Below, piece after piece: positions 56,570-64,000 of a stretch of 64,000 nt of DNA. A program made the position numbers and the translations under genes. Source of the stretch: Pseudoclavibacter endophyticus (GTDB lineage: Bacteria > Actinomycetota > Actinomycetes > Actinomycetales > Microbacteriaceae); the NCBI RefSeq assembly GCF_008831085.1, contig NZ_WBJY01000002.1, forward strand, positions 124,001 to 188,000, read 5' to 3'. The number at the start of each line of letters is the position of its first letter. Position 1 is the first letter of the stretch. The notes below the pieces were generated by a model. It searched no databases. It was given only the letters and a program-made list of their open reading frames with translations, and had not been told where the DNA came from.

Positions 56570-57225
56570 CCGGTCTCTTCGTCACCCTTGAGGGCGGCGA
56601 TGGCGTCGGCAAATCGACGCACGCGCGACGCATCGAGGCCTGGATGCGCGACCGCGGCATCGAGACCGTGCGCACGAGGGAGCCGGGCGGCACAGAGCTC
56701 GGTGCCGAGATCCGCCAGATCGTGCTGCATCACCGCGGTCACATCGACTCGCGCGCCGAGGCCCTGCTCTACGCCGCCGACCGGGCGCATCACGTGGCGA
56801 CAGTCGTGCGGCCCGCGCTCGAGCGCGGCGCGTGCGTCATCCAGGACCGCTACATCGACTCGTCCGTCGCGTACCAGGGCGCCGGACGCGACCTCGGGTC
56901 CGATGACGTGCGCGCGCTGAGCGAATGGGCGACGCGCGAGCTGACGCCGCATCTCACGGTCCTGCTCGACCTCGACGTGGCCGAGGGGCGCAGGCGAATG
57001 CTCGCCGGCCGCAGCGGCCTCGACCGTCTGGAGGCCGAGACGGTCGCGTTTCACGAGCGCGTGCGGCACACCTTCCTCGGCGTCGCGGCGCTCGAACCCG
57101 AGCGATTCCTCGTCGTTGACGCATCGAGGCCCCAGGACGAGGTGGCCGCCCGCATCGCCGAGCGGCTCGAGACGCTGCTCGCCGCCCAGCGCGGGCAGAC
57201 GAGCGAGGGGCACGCGTCGTCGTGA
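56566..57225 (+). CDS. tmk: Thymidylate kinase
   Basis: This 219-residue enzyme phosphorylates dTMP to dTDP. It has TLEGGDGVGKSTHARRI (P loop), TREPGGTELG, the DRYIDSSVAYQG motif and the LID region LAGRSGLDRLE. The GTG start overlaps the topA stop by 4 nt, and its own stop overlaps holB by 4 nt, so topA-tmk-holB are one operon. This is a conserved actinobacterial arrangement. Confidence 0.96.
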   Translation: MTGLFVTLEGGDGVGKSTHARRIEAWMRDRGIETVRTREPGGTELGAEIRQIVLHHRGHIDSRAEALLYAADRAHHVATVVRPALERGACVIQDRYIDSSVAYQGAGRDLGSDDVRALSEWATRELTPHLTVLLDLDVAEGRRRMLAGRSGLDRLEAETVAFHERVRHTFLGVAALEPERFLVVDASRPQDEVAARIAERLETLLAAQRGQTSEGHASS

Positions 57226-58391
57226 GCGTGTGGGACGAGCTGCGGGGACAAGAGTCCGCCATCGACGTGTTCCAGCGGGCCGCGGCAGCATCGAGGCCCG
57301 GCGCCGCCGAGCCCGGTGGCATGACGAACTCGTGGCTCATCACCGGGCCGGCTGGTTCGGGGAGAAGCACGATGGCGTACGCGTTCGCCGCGTCGCTCCT
57401 GTGCGACGAGGATGGTTGCGGCCGGTGCCCGTCGTGCGCGCAGGTGCGGGCTCGCTCCCACCCCGACCTCACGGCCGTCGTGACCGAGACCGTGCAGCTC
57501 GATATCGGCACCGCGAGGGAGCTCGTCGAACGGGCGTCGCGGTCGCCGATGTCGTCCAGGTACCGGGTGATCGTCGTGGAGGATGCCGACCGCATGGTCG
57601 CGCGCACGTCGAACACCCTCCTCAAGGCGATCGAGGAGCCCGCAGCGTCGACCGTGTGGGTGCTCTGCGCGCCGAGCGAGACGGATCTGCTGCCGACGAT
57701 CCGTTCCCGCGTGCGCACCATCGGCCTGCGGGTGCCGCCGGTCGACCAGGTCGCTCGGCTGCTGTCCGAGCGAGACGGTATTCCGGTCGATGACGCCGCA
57801 CGTGCCGCACGCGAGGCGCAGAGCCACATCGGCATGGCGCGCCGCCTTGCGACCTCGCCCGAGGCCTGGGCGAGGCGCGATGCGTCGCTCGACGGCGTGC
57901 TAGCGCTGCGAACGACCGGCGAGGCGGTGCGGAAGGCGGCGCAGCTCGTGCAACTCGCCGACGAAGACGGCTCCGCGCAGTCGGCCGATCGCGACGAGCG
58001 GGAACGGGCCGACGCCTTCCGTTCGCTCGGCATCGAGCAGGGCGCGGCCGTCCCCAGGCAGTTGCGCGGCACGATCCGCGACCTCGAAGACCACCAGAAA
58101 CGCCGGGCGAAACGATCGCAGGTCGACGGTATCGACCGCATCCTCACCGATATCCAGTCGCTCGTGCGCGACGTCATCACCGTGCAACTCGAGTTGGGCG
58201 CCGACCTCATCAACGAGCGGCGCAGCGGCGAAATCGAGACGGTGGCCAGGGGGACGACCTCCGAGCATTCGCTCCGTACCATGGACAGCATCCGCGAGGC
58301 ACGTGAGCGCATCGCCGCGAACGTTCCGCCGGTGTTGGCGATCGAGGCGCTGCTTATCGCCATGATCCCTCGCGCGGGGCGGCACCCATAG
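57222..58391 (+). CDS. holB: DNA polymerase III subunit delta prime
   Basis: This 389-residue AAA+ subunit of the clamp loader has a degenerate P loop (GPAGSGRST, Arg instead of Lys), as is usual for the non-hydrolysing delta prime subunit. A zinc-binding set CGRCPSC follows, then SRYRVIVVEDADRM, the SNTLLKAIEEP segment and SRVRTIGLRVP. The C-terminal half is helical, for oligomerisation with DnaX and HolA. The GTG start overlaps tmk by 4 nt. Confidence 0.94.
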   Translation: MSVWDELRGQESAIDVFQRAAAASRPGAAEPGGMTNSWLITGPAGSGRSTMAYAFAASLLCDEDGCGRCPSCAQVRARSHPDLTAVVTETVQLDIGTARELVERASRSPMSSRYRVIVVEDADRMVARTSNTLLKAIEEPAASTVWVLCAPSETDLLPTIRSRVRTIGLRVPPVDQVARLLSERDGIPVDDAARAAREAQSHIGMARRLATSPEAWARRDASLDGVLALRTTGEAVRKAAQLVQLADEDGSAQSADRDERERADAFRSLGIEQGAAVPRQLRGTIRDLEDHQKRRAKRSQVDGIDRILTDIQSLVRDVITVQLELGADLINERRSGEIETVARGTTSEHSLRTMDSIREARERIAANVPPVLAIEALLIAMIPRAGRHP

Positions 58392-58471
58392 CGTCCGCCC
58401 CGCGGCGGCGAGACCAGGTTCGAGGCACAACCGCACGAGAAGAGCACCGGGCCCTGACGAAACGAGGAGCG

Positions 58472-60076
58472 ATGTCGCGCACAGATCGACCCACGCAGTC
58501 ACGGGTGTCCCGCGGGCGGTCGCTCGCGGTCGCCGCCGTCGCGATGCTCGCAACCGTGGTGCTCAGCGGATGCACGCTCGTGACGACCATCGCCGACCGC
58601 GGATCGGAAACCCCGAACGGCTCGAACGGCTCCGCCGACGGACTCGACGTCATCGACCCAGACCTGCCTGACGACGTCAGGTCGTACTCCGAGCAGGAGC
58701 TCGACTGGTGGGACTGCCAGGGGTTCCAGTGCACGATGGCGTCGGCCCCGATGGACTGGGACGACCCGTCGAAAGGCGATATCGAGCTCGCCATGTTGAA
58801 GGTGCCCGCCTCGGGCGACCCGCTGGGCACGATCTTCGTCAACCCCGGCGGGCCCGGCGGATCCGGGGTCCAGCTCGCCGCCGCGGCCGAGTACCTCTTC
58901 GGTCGCGATGTGCTCAACAACTACGACATCGTCGGCTGGGATCCGCGCGGCGTCGGCCAATCGACGGCCATCGATTGCCTCGACGACGACGAGCTCGACG
59001 ACTACCTGTACCCGACGCCGGACCCGGCCGAAGCGTCCATGTCGGAGGAAGAGCTCATCGAGATCATGACCGAGCGAGAGCGGGCGTTCGGCGAGGGGTG
59101 CCTCGAGAAGACTGGCCCGATGCTCGAGTTCGTCGACACCATCTCGACGGTTCACGACCTCGACATGCTGCGTGCGACCGTCGGCGACGCGCAGCTGAAC
59201 TACCTCGGTTTCTCGTACGGCACCGAGCTCGGGGCGCACTTCATCGACACCTTCCCGGAGCGCGCCGGGCGCATGGTGCTCGACGGGGCCGTGGACCCGT
59301 CGCTGGACCGGCTCGAAAGCTCGCTCGCGCAGCGCGAGGGGTTCATCTCGGCGACCGAGTCGTACATCAACAACTGCCTCAGCGGGCCGGAGTGCCCGTT
59401 CACGGGCACGTATGACGACGCGATCGAGGAAATCAGGGCCACGATGGACGCCGTCGACAAAGCGCTCCCGAAGCACACCGATGGCCGCACGCTGACGAGC
59501 AGCGTGATCAACATGGCCATCAGCGCGAGCATGTACGACGAGTCGATGTGGCCGCAGCTCAGCGACGCCTTCAGCGCATACGACGCGTCGGGCGACCCGA
59601 GCGGGTTCTTCTCGCTGGTCGACACCTACAACGACCGAGCCCCTGATGGCACCTACACGTCCAATATTCAGGAGGCGTTCCCTGCGATCAGTTGCATGGA
59701 TGCTCCCGCCGAGACCGACGAGGCGGCGATCGCGGCCTACAACGAGGCCATGCAGGAGCTCGACCCGTTCGCGAGGCCCGGGCTCGAGACCGTGGGCGAC
59801 CTCACGTGCCAGGAGTTCCCGTTCGAGTCGCGGGCGACGCCCGGGCCGGTGTCGGGCGCCGGGGCGGGGCCCGTGCTGGTCATCGGCACGACCGGTGACC
59901 CGGCGACCCCGTATGAGCAGGCCATCGCGCTCGCCGACCAGCTTGAGTCGGGCATCCTCGTGACGTACGAGGGCGAGGGGCACACCGTCTACGGCGGAAA
60001 GAGCACGTGCATCGACGACATCGTCGACCGCTACTTCGTCGACGGCGACGTTCCCGAGGGTGAGCCCGTCTGCTAG
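58472..60076 (+). CDS. Exported alpha/beta hydrolase with TAP-like C-terminal domain
   Basis: This 534-residue lipoprotein (VVLSGC, Cys34) matches the secreted tripeptidyl-aminopeptidase/SlpD-E group. It has FVNPGGPGGSGVQL (oxyanion region), DIVGWDPRGVGQST, the nucleophile elbow GFSYGTELG with Ser248, a lid, then the TAP-like C-terminal domain with GTTGDPATPYEQ and GEGHTVYGG bearing the catalytic His. It would cleave N-terminal peptides or esters outside the cell. CGAGGAG precedes the ATG. It stands alone after holB. Confidence 0.88.
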   Translation: MSRTDRPTQSRVSRGRSLAVAAVAMLATVVLSGCTLVTTIADRGSETPNGSNGSADGLDVIDPDLPDDVRSYSEQELDWWDCQGFQCTMASAPMDWDDPSKGDIELAMLKVPASGDPLGTIFVNPGGPGGSGVQLAAAAEYLFGRDVLNNYDIVGWDPRGVGQSTAIDCLDDDELDDYLYPTPDPAEASMSEEELIEIMTERERAFGEGCLEKTGPMLEFVDTISTVHDLDMLRATVGDAQLNYLGFSYGTELGAHFIDTFPERAGRMVLDGAVDPSLDRLESSLAQREGFISATESYINNCLSGPECPFTGTYDDAIEEIRATMDAVDKALPKHTDGRTLTSSVINMAISASMYDESMWPQLSDAFSAYDASGDPSGFFSLVDTYNDRAPDGTYTSNIQEAFPAISCMDAPAETDEAAIAAYNEAMQELDPFARPGLETVGDLTCQEFPFESRATPGPVSGAGAGPVLVIGTTGDPATPYEQAIALADQLESGILVTYEGEGHTVYGGKSTCIDDIVDRYFVDGDVPEGEPVC

Positions 60077-60216
60077 CCGGCCGCGGCGGTGCGACTTGGC
60101 GCCCGAGGTTTGCCGAATGCTCGCACGTGATGGTCGCGCCGCCGGACGGCGTCTGAGGGGCGTTGGAGGGCGTGGCCCGTGAGCGCTGCGATTCGCGTGG
60201 CATTGCGCGCATGGGC

Positions 60217-60222
60217 TATGCT
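60217..60222 (+). promoter_or_regulatory. -10 box of tRNA-Thr
   Basis: TATGCT predicts a start near 60229, about 30 nt upstream of the tRNA. No clear -35 box. Confidence 0.4.
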
Positions 60223-60258
60223 CTAGTGTCGTTGTGCGGGGAATCGCGCAGCGCGTAG

Positions 60259-60331
60259 GCCGCCTTAGCTCAGTCGGCAGAGCGATTCACTCGTAATGAA
60301 TAGGTCGTGGGTTCGATTCCCACAGGCGGCC
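60259..60331 (+). tRNA. tRNA-Thr (anticodon CGT)
   Basis: Acceptor GCCGCCT pairs with AGGCGGC. The anticodon arm ATTCA-CTCGTAA-TGAAT gives CGT, and the T arm is GTGGGTTCGATTCCCAC. CCA is not encoded. In contrast to tRNA-Pro and tRNA-Ser in this window, no copy of its 3' half follows. Confidence 0.95.
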
Positions 60332-60339
60332 CCGATCGA

Positions 60340-60374
60340 CCCCCGCAGCGCTCCCGGCGCCGGCGGGGGCCCTT
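60340..60374 (+). terminator. Terminator after tRNA-Thr
   Basis: CCCCCGC (60340-60346) pairs with GCGGGGG (60363-60369), with an inner GC-rich helix and a following CCTTTTCGTT. Confidence 0.7.
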
Positions 60375-60582
60375 TTCGTTGACGCCGTCCCGCATTGGCT
60401 GACCAGACTCCTGCGTCTGTAACTCGCCATGGGCGCCGACCTTTGTGATTTCTCGCTCCCCGACCTCGACGACGTGGCGGCCTGCATCAGCACATGGCCA
60501 GGCCGGGTGCTCGACGTCGCCAAGTTGTTCCTGCATCAGGTCTACGCTGCGTTCAAACCGTAAGCAGGCCCCTCACTGACTG
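60375..60582. other. Non-coding stretch after tRNA-Thr
   Basis: About 200 nt between the tRNA-Thr terminator and the end of the cytidine deaminase-ASCH gene. Minus-strand frames here (for example 60287-60536) start nowhere convincing and read into the tRNA. I see no gene; it may be a remnant at an insertion boundary. Confidence 0.4.
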
Positions 60583-61299
60583 TTACCGGAGCGAAAAGTC
60601 AACGACATCGACTACGGCGTCGTCCGGCATCAGCGGGTAGTGTCGGCGCAGTCCCAATACATAGTCCTCGACGGATTGGTCGGGCCGGATCCGCAAGCGT
60701 TCCTGCGTGAGCTCGCTGAGGCGGTAGCGCTTTACGGCGGTGATCTCTCCCGGCAGCGGTGCGCCTTCATCGTTCTCGAAGTAGATGATCACCGGTCCTG
60801 CATTCCAGGACTCGTCCCAGCGAACCGATGAGGACTTGCTCCCGTCCGTGACGGCGTCGCGATATCGCTTGTTGAGACGGAAGACCCGCTGCGCGTCCGC
60901 GTCGGGAGAGAAATAGGTGTCAGGCAGTAGCTTCGCGATCGGCCGCATGCGCGGCCCGTCCTGGCTGGGCACAGCCACCAGCGCGTCAGGGTGCAAGTCC
61001 AGCATGACTTGTCGGCAACGACCGCAGGGCGGAATCAGTCCGCGCTCCTGGTTCCCCGCCGCTGCCATTGCGACGAGTGGCCCAGACTGAGCGGTGGCAG
61101 CAACGCCAATCGCGACCAGCTCCGCACATGGTCCGCCGGTGAAGTGAAAGACATTCACTGCTGTGTGAATGCGGCCTCGGGTATCGAGGGCGGCCGCGGC
61201 AACAGTGTGGTTCGGACCACTTCCGAGAGTCCGCGCAAGCGATTCAGCCGCTTCGATCACGCGGAGCTCCGAGAGGAGAGGTTCCATGCCACTCATCAT
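60583..61299 (-). CDS. Cytidine deaminase-like protein fused to an ASCH domain
   Basis: This 238-residue protein has a zinc deaminase N-terminal domain: GGPCAELVAIG with C58 and catalytic E60, and PPCGRCRQVMLD with C92 and C95, as in small cytidine deaminases. From about residue 150, YFENDEGAPLPGEITAVKRY and RPDQSVEDYVLGLR match an ASCH domain, a PUA-like RNA- or nucleoside-binding fold. It may deaminate a modified nucleoside released from RNA or salvage material; the fusion is not part of standard pyrimidine salvage. Start ATG 61299 is tentative; ATG 61287 is nearly as good. Base composition is somewhat lower in G+C than the neighbours. Confidence 0.75.
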   Translation of the reverse strand: MMSGMEPLLSELRVIEAAESLARTLGSGPNHTVAAAALDTRGRIHTAVNVFHFTGGPCAELVAIGVAATAQSGPLVAMAAAGNQERGLIPPCGRCRQVMLDLHPDALVAVPSQDGPRMRPIAKLLPDTYFSPDADAQRVFRLNKRYRDAVTDGSKSSSVRWDESWNAGPVIIYFENDEGAPLPGEITAVKRYRLSELTQERLRIRPDQSVEDYVLGLRRHYPLMPDDAVVDVVDFSLR

Positions 61300-61366
61300 C
61301 CCAGACAGGTTGATTCTCACGTGGCGCAGTGGCAGGTGGCAGCAGTGTCCGATGGCGTCGATCTTC

Positions 61367-61372
61367 TAGGCT
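61367..61372 (+). promoter_or_regulatory. -10 box of the Pr6Pr gene
   Basis: TAGGCT ends 7 nt before the GTG at 61380; no ribosome binding site, so a leaderless transcript is predicted. Confidence 0.45.
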
Positions 61373-61379
61373 GACCGCT

Positions 61380-62141
61380 GTGATCCACGCATCAGCCACG
61401 CGGAACACGGTTCTCGCCGTTGGGCTCGCGCGCGCTGGTGTTGGCACGGCCGTCATCCTCATGCTCCTCGCCACGTTCGCCGGTCGCGTCGCCGTGGGCG
61501 ACAGCAACCCGTTCGACTTCTTCGGCTACTTCACCAACCTGAGCAGTCTTTTGACGAGCGGCGTTCTCATCACCACGGGCACGCTCATGATGTCAGGGCG
61601 TCCTGTCCCAGCATGGCTGACAGTGGCGCGCGGGGTCGCGACAGCATGTCTGCTCATCGTCGCCGTGGTCTACAACGGACTCGTCCCCGGTACCGCATCG
61701 GCGCCACCCTGGGTGAGCGCCGTTCTCCACATCTTCCTTCCGCTCATCGTCGCCATCGACTGGTTGTCGGTCGGTGATCGTGGCCGGTTGCCGTGGAGGC
61801 AGCTCTGGGTCGTTCTCCCGTACCCGGTCGTGTGGGTGACCGTCGTTCTGATCCGCGGAGCAACTGACGGCTGGGTGCCGTACGGCTTCCTGCTGCCCGA
61901 ACGGGGCATCCCTTCGCTCATCGCTCACGTCATGGGACTCTTCGTCGCGCTCGTCGCGGCCGGTGCGATCGTGTGGGCTGCGACGCGCTCGCCCGGGATC
62001 GTCTTGCGGCGCGGAGGAGACGGCGTGGAACCGGCAGCAGGCGCCAGGAAGGCAGAGCGAATACCGGTGATCGACCAAGCCCATCAGGTCGATCGGGGCC
62101 GCGGCCGATGTGGCCGGCGGTCATGGAGGATGTTCCGATGA
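61380..62141 (+). CDS. Pr6Pr-family integral membrane protein
   Basis: This 253-residue protein has about six transmembrane helices. The conserved FFGYFTNLSSLLTSGVLI and PWRQLWVVLPYPVVWVTVVL segments, with a HIFLPLIVAIDWL loop, match the Pr6Pr (FAR-17a/AIG1-related) family. No function is established for the bacterial members. Its ATGA end overlaps the SMI1/KNR4 gene by 4 nt, though the C-terminal 45 residues are polar and unlike the family. GTG 61380 is chosen from the -10 spacing; the frame extends to 61329 upstream. Confidence 0.75.
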   Translation: MIHASATRNTVLAVGLARAGVGTAVILMLLATFAGRVAVGDSNPFDFFGYFTNLSSLLTSGVLITTGTLMMSGRPVPAWLTVARGVATACLLIVAVVYNGLVPGTASAPPWVSAVLHIFLPLIVAIDWLSVGDRGRLPWRQLWVVLPYPVVWVTVVLIRGATDGWVPYGFLLPERGIPSLIAHVMGLFVALVAAGAIVWAATRSPGIVLRRGGDGVEPAAGARKAERIPVIDQAHQVDRGRGRCGRRSWRMFR

Positions 62142-62719
62142 GCGAGGACGTCCACCGAATGACCGAGGTCTGGCGGCGGCTTGACGCGCTCGGCGCGACC
62201 ATCACGCCGGTGCCACCCCAGCGCGTCCGGCAGCTGATCGATGAGCTGACGTCGCTCGTCGGCCCGATGCCCGACGACTACCTCGAGGTGCTGGAGCGTT
62301 ACGGCGGCGACATCGAACTCGACGACGACGACGTCGAGTTCGTCGCGGCGATGCCCTCCGCCTGGGCGGTCGGCGGCGCCGACGGCATCGAGCGGATGCA
62401 CGGGCTGACGAGCTCGTACGGGCGGAGCGTGTTCGAGGCGGTCGCCGCCTACGAGGGGCGCATCCCGCCCGGGTGGCTGCCGATCGGTGACGCGGCCGGC
62501 GGCAACCAGCTCTGCCTCCGCACAGCACGCGGCGCGCGGGGCCGCGAGGTCGACGACATCGGGGCGATCGGGTTCTGGGATCACGAAGCCGAGCGAGCCG
62601 TCGATGCCGGCGGCCGCGCACGGGGGCTCACGCCGGTCGCGACCTCGTTCCGCGCCTTCGTCGATCTCCTGCGCGTCGCGGGCCGGGACGGCATGGGCGC
62701 GCCGGAGCCGCGCGACTGA
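62138..62719 (+). CDS. SMI1/KNR4-family protein
   Basis: This 193-residue protein matches the SMI1/KNR4 (SUKH) superfamily: LVGPMPDDYLEVLERYGGDI, PPGWLPIGDAAGGNQLCL and IGFWDHEAERAV. SUKH proteins often serve as immunity proteins against contact-dependent or secreted toxins, but many act elsewhere. No toxin gene is adjacent. GGAGG lies about 7 nt before ATG 62138, which overlaps the Pr6Pr stop. An immunity role is possible, not shown. Confidence 0.75.
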   Translation: MSEDVHRMTEVWRRLDALGATITPVPPQRVRQLIDELTSLVGPMPDDYLEVLERYGGDIELDDDDVEFVAAMPSAWAVGGADGIERMHGLTSSYGRSVFEAVAAYEGRIPPGWLPIGDAAGGNQLCLRTARGARGREVDDIGAIGFWDHEAERAVDAGGRARGLTPVATSFRAFVDLLRVAGRDGMGAPEPRD

Positions 62720-62758
62720 GCCGATTCGAGCGTCCGTCGCGAGCCGGCGCGGCGGATG

Positions 62759-63493
62759 TCAGGGAACCGGCGCATCGTCGATGGCGCGTCGCCGCTCCTC
62801 CGCGACGCTCGACCACATGCCGGCGATATGGGACGCTGCCGCAGCCTCGGCCGCCTCGGGGTCATGGGCGGCGATCGCGTCAAGGATCGCGTGATGGTCG
62901 CGCAGCGCGAGCCGGCGGGTGACGCGAGTGATCGGAAGGGAGGCCCGCGTGACGTCGAGGATCTCCGAGACCCGGTCGAGCAACCGCAGCAGCAACGGGT
63001 TGTCGGTGTACTGGGCGATGGCGCGGTGGAACAGGCGGTCGAGCCGGCTGAACTCGGCCCGGTCGTTGTCACGCGCCATGTCATCCAGGATCCTGCGCAG
63101 CTGCTCGATCTCGAGCTCGGTCGCTCGCCTGGCGGCGAGCGCCGCGATCGGCGGCTCGATGCAGGCCCGCACCTCGAGTGCTTGCGCGAAATCGTCGGAG
63201 TAGAGGGCCAAGCCCGACACGAGCGCCTCGCCGGCCGCCGACTGGCTCGCGTCGCGCACGATGGTGCCTCGCCCTTGCCGACGTTCAATGCGCCCCTGCA
63301 ACTCGAGCGTGCGGAGCGCGTCGCGGAGCGAGCCTCGCGACACGGCCATGCGCTCGGCGAGCTCGCGCTCGGGTGGCAGGCGATCGCCGTCGCTGAGCCC
63401 GCCCTCGAGGATCAGTCGTTCAAGCGACAACGAGAGCGAGTCGGTGAGTGAAGGCCGGGGTTCCCGCAATCGCTCCCAGTCGATCTCGGTCAT
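62759..63493 (-). CDS. FadR/GntR-family regulator with FCD domain
   Basis: This 244-residue regulator has a winged helix (about 14-76: LSLSLERLILEGGLSDGDRL, ELAERMAVSRGSLRDALRTL, GRGTIVRD). It is followed by an FCD all-helical ligand domain with metal-binding His/Asp positions (FSRLDRLFHRAIAQ, HHAILDAIAAHDPEAA). ATG 63493 starts the family N-terminus. Its own promoter region carries an operator-like palindrome, matched by another at the divergent transporter gene. It probably regulates that transporter in response to its substrate. Confidence 0.88.
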   Translation of the reverse strand: MTEIDWERLREPRPSLTDSLSLSLERLILEGGLSDGDRLPPERELAERMAVSRGSLRDALRTLELQGRIERRQGRGTIVRDASQSAAGEALVSGLALYSDDFAQALEVRACIEPPIAALAARRATELEIEQLRRILDDMARDNDRAEFSRLDRLFHRAIAQYTDNPLLLRLLDRVSEILDVTRASLPITRVTRRLALRDHHAILDAIAAHDPEAAEAAAASHIAGMWSSVAEERRRAIDDAPVP

Positions 63494-63504
63494 GGTCGAC
63501 TCCA

Positions 63505-63519
63505 ATTGATTGAACCAAT
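63505..63519. promoter_or_regulatory. FCD/GntR operator copy 1
   Basis: ATTGATTGAACCAAT is a 15-bp inverted repeat (ATTGAT / ACCAAT) 11 nt upstream of the regulator start. It matches the ATTGGT-N3-ACCAAT palindrome at 63650 with one change in the arm, and fits the TTGGTnnnACCAA-type sites of FCD-GntR proteins. Confidence 0.7.
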
Positions 63520-63649
63520 TGTGCAATGCTCGCAGCTGGACTAGCGTGACAATCCAAACATAACGCAAGCGAAACACTGCCGTAACGCGCGTTGTGGGTC
63601 GAAGGGGCATCCTAGTAACGCGTGCTCCAACCGAAACACTCTCCCATCT

Positions 63650-63664
63650 ATTGGTTCTACCAAT
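63650..63664. promoter_or_regulatory. FCD/GntR operator copy 2
   Basis: ATTGGT-TCT-ACCAAT is a perfect palindrome (6-bp arms) 16 nt before the start of the solute-binding lipoprotein gene, positioned to block transcription of it. Confidence 0.75.
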
Positions 63665-63680
63665 GCACTAAGGAGTCCAA

Positions 63681-64000
63681 ATGCTCTCCCGTAGCTTCTC
63701 GTTCCGAGGCGCGGCCGCTGTCGCGGGTGCCGCCCTCGTTGTCATCTCCATCGCCGGCTGCACCCCTGCCTCCGAGGTCGACGGCGCCGACACGCCGGAT
63801 GAACCGCTGCTCTCGCCGCCGGCGATCAGCGAGGCCGGCGTGCTCCCGGTGTGCACCGCCCTCGGCCTTGCCGCTATGCCGCTCTTCTACTTCGACGAGG
63901 CGCAGGAACCGCAGGGCATCGAGATCGACATGGCGCGCGACATCGCGAACCGGCTTGGGCTCGAGTACCGGGCCGTGTCGACCCAGTTCCCCTCGCTCGT
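63681..64000 (+). CDS. ABC transporter solute-binding lipoprotein, truncated by window edge
   Basis: The first 106 residues are visible. MLSRSF is followed by a lipoprotein signal (ISIAGC, Cys27), then VLPVCTALGLAAMPLFYFDE and GIEIDMARDIANRLGLEYR, the start of the family 3 solute-binding fold (amino acids, polar compounds). It would deliver its ligand to an ABC permease, whose genes must lie beyond the window. AAGGAG precedes the ATG by 6 nt. An FCD-GntR operator lies just upstream. Confidence 0.85.
   Translation, partial: MLSRSFSFRGAAAVAGAALVVISIAGCTPASEVDGADTPDEPLLSPPAISEAGVLPVCTALGLAAMPLFYFDEAQEPQGIEIDMARDIANRLGLEYRAVSTQFPSL

Noticed and set aside
60270..60536. Minus-strand frame through tRNA-Thr
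   Set aside because: Typical tRNA-derived spurious frame with no start context.

Overview
The window is a high-G+C bacterial chromosome segment, about two thirds G+C throughout. Several features point to an actinomycete (Actinomycetota): an actinobacterial-type small SRP RNA, a probable 6C RNA, a Tad-type gene set with a DUF4244 pilin placed before topA/tmk/holB, an Rv2578c-type radical SAM enzyme, Mqo, and many start codons lying 6-7 nt behind a TANNNT box (leaderless mRNAs). A member of the Micrococcales, probably Microbacteriaceae, fits best; this is inferred from gene content, and I cannot name a genus.

Layout. 1-3.1 kb: truncated YqaJ-like nuclease, 1-phosphofructokinase-like kinase, then rplJ-rplL behind an L10 leader with an attenuator hairpin. 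3.2-8.5 kb: cell-surface block with two paralogous wall-associated proteins (one has a clean LAPTG sorting signal, the other has lost it) flanking a membrane protein and a NodB-family deacetylase lipoprotein. 8.5-13.7 kb: radical SAM protein, a DrrAB-like ABC exporter and a RecQ-phosphoribosyltransferase fusion. 13.7-15.4 kb: tRNA-Ser with a downstream tRNA-tail copy, two small enzymes and the SRP RNA. 15.5-29.5 kb: housekeeping genes (pta-ackA, MFS carrier, dnaX-recR, lysC, asd, mqo, tdk). 29.6-33 kb: a second DrrAB-like exporter divergent from a TetR regulator. 33-37 kb: PucR-like regulator, MHS-family transporter and M20 deacylase, probably one catabolic unit. 37.0-37.3 kb: tRNA-Pro followed by two tandem 78-bp repeats, each ending in a copy of the tRNA-Pro 3' end. 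37.4-43.7 kb: metallophosphoesterase, PonA2-like penicillin-binding protein, DUF4177 protein, RidA, acetyl-CoA synthetase. 43.9-50.3 kb: 6C RNA, a TRAP transporter and a sugar-acid dehydratase/reductase pair. 50.4-58.4 kb: Tad secretion genes, then topA-tmk-holB. 58.4-64 kb: a TAP-like exported hydrolase, tRNA-Thr, a small accessory group (cytidine deaminase-ASCH fusion, Pr6Pr membrane protein, SMI1/KNR4 protein), and an FCD/GntR regulator with twin operators divergent from a truncated solute-binding lipoprotein.

How the genes work together. pta-ackA and acs cover the two directions of acetyl-CoA/acetate interconversion. lysC and asd give the first two steps of the aspartate pathway. tdk, tmk, dnaX, holB, recR and topA supply nucleotides and replication/repair functions. 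The dehydratase, 3-hydroxyacid dehydrogenase and TRAP genes look like uptake and catabolism of a sugar acid.

The most unusual observation is the pair of tRNA loci (Pro and Ser) in which the 3' half of the tRNA is duplicated downstream in the same orientation, behind a short G+C-rich structured segment. This resembles the rtT repeats of the E. coli tyrT operon in architecture but not in sequence.
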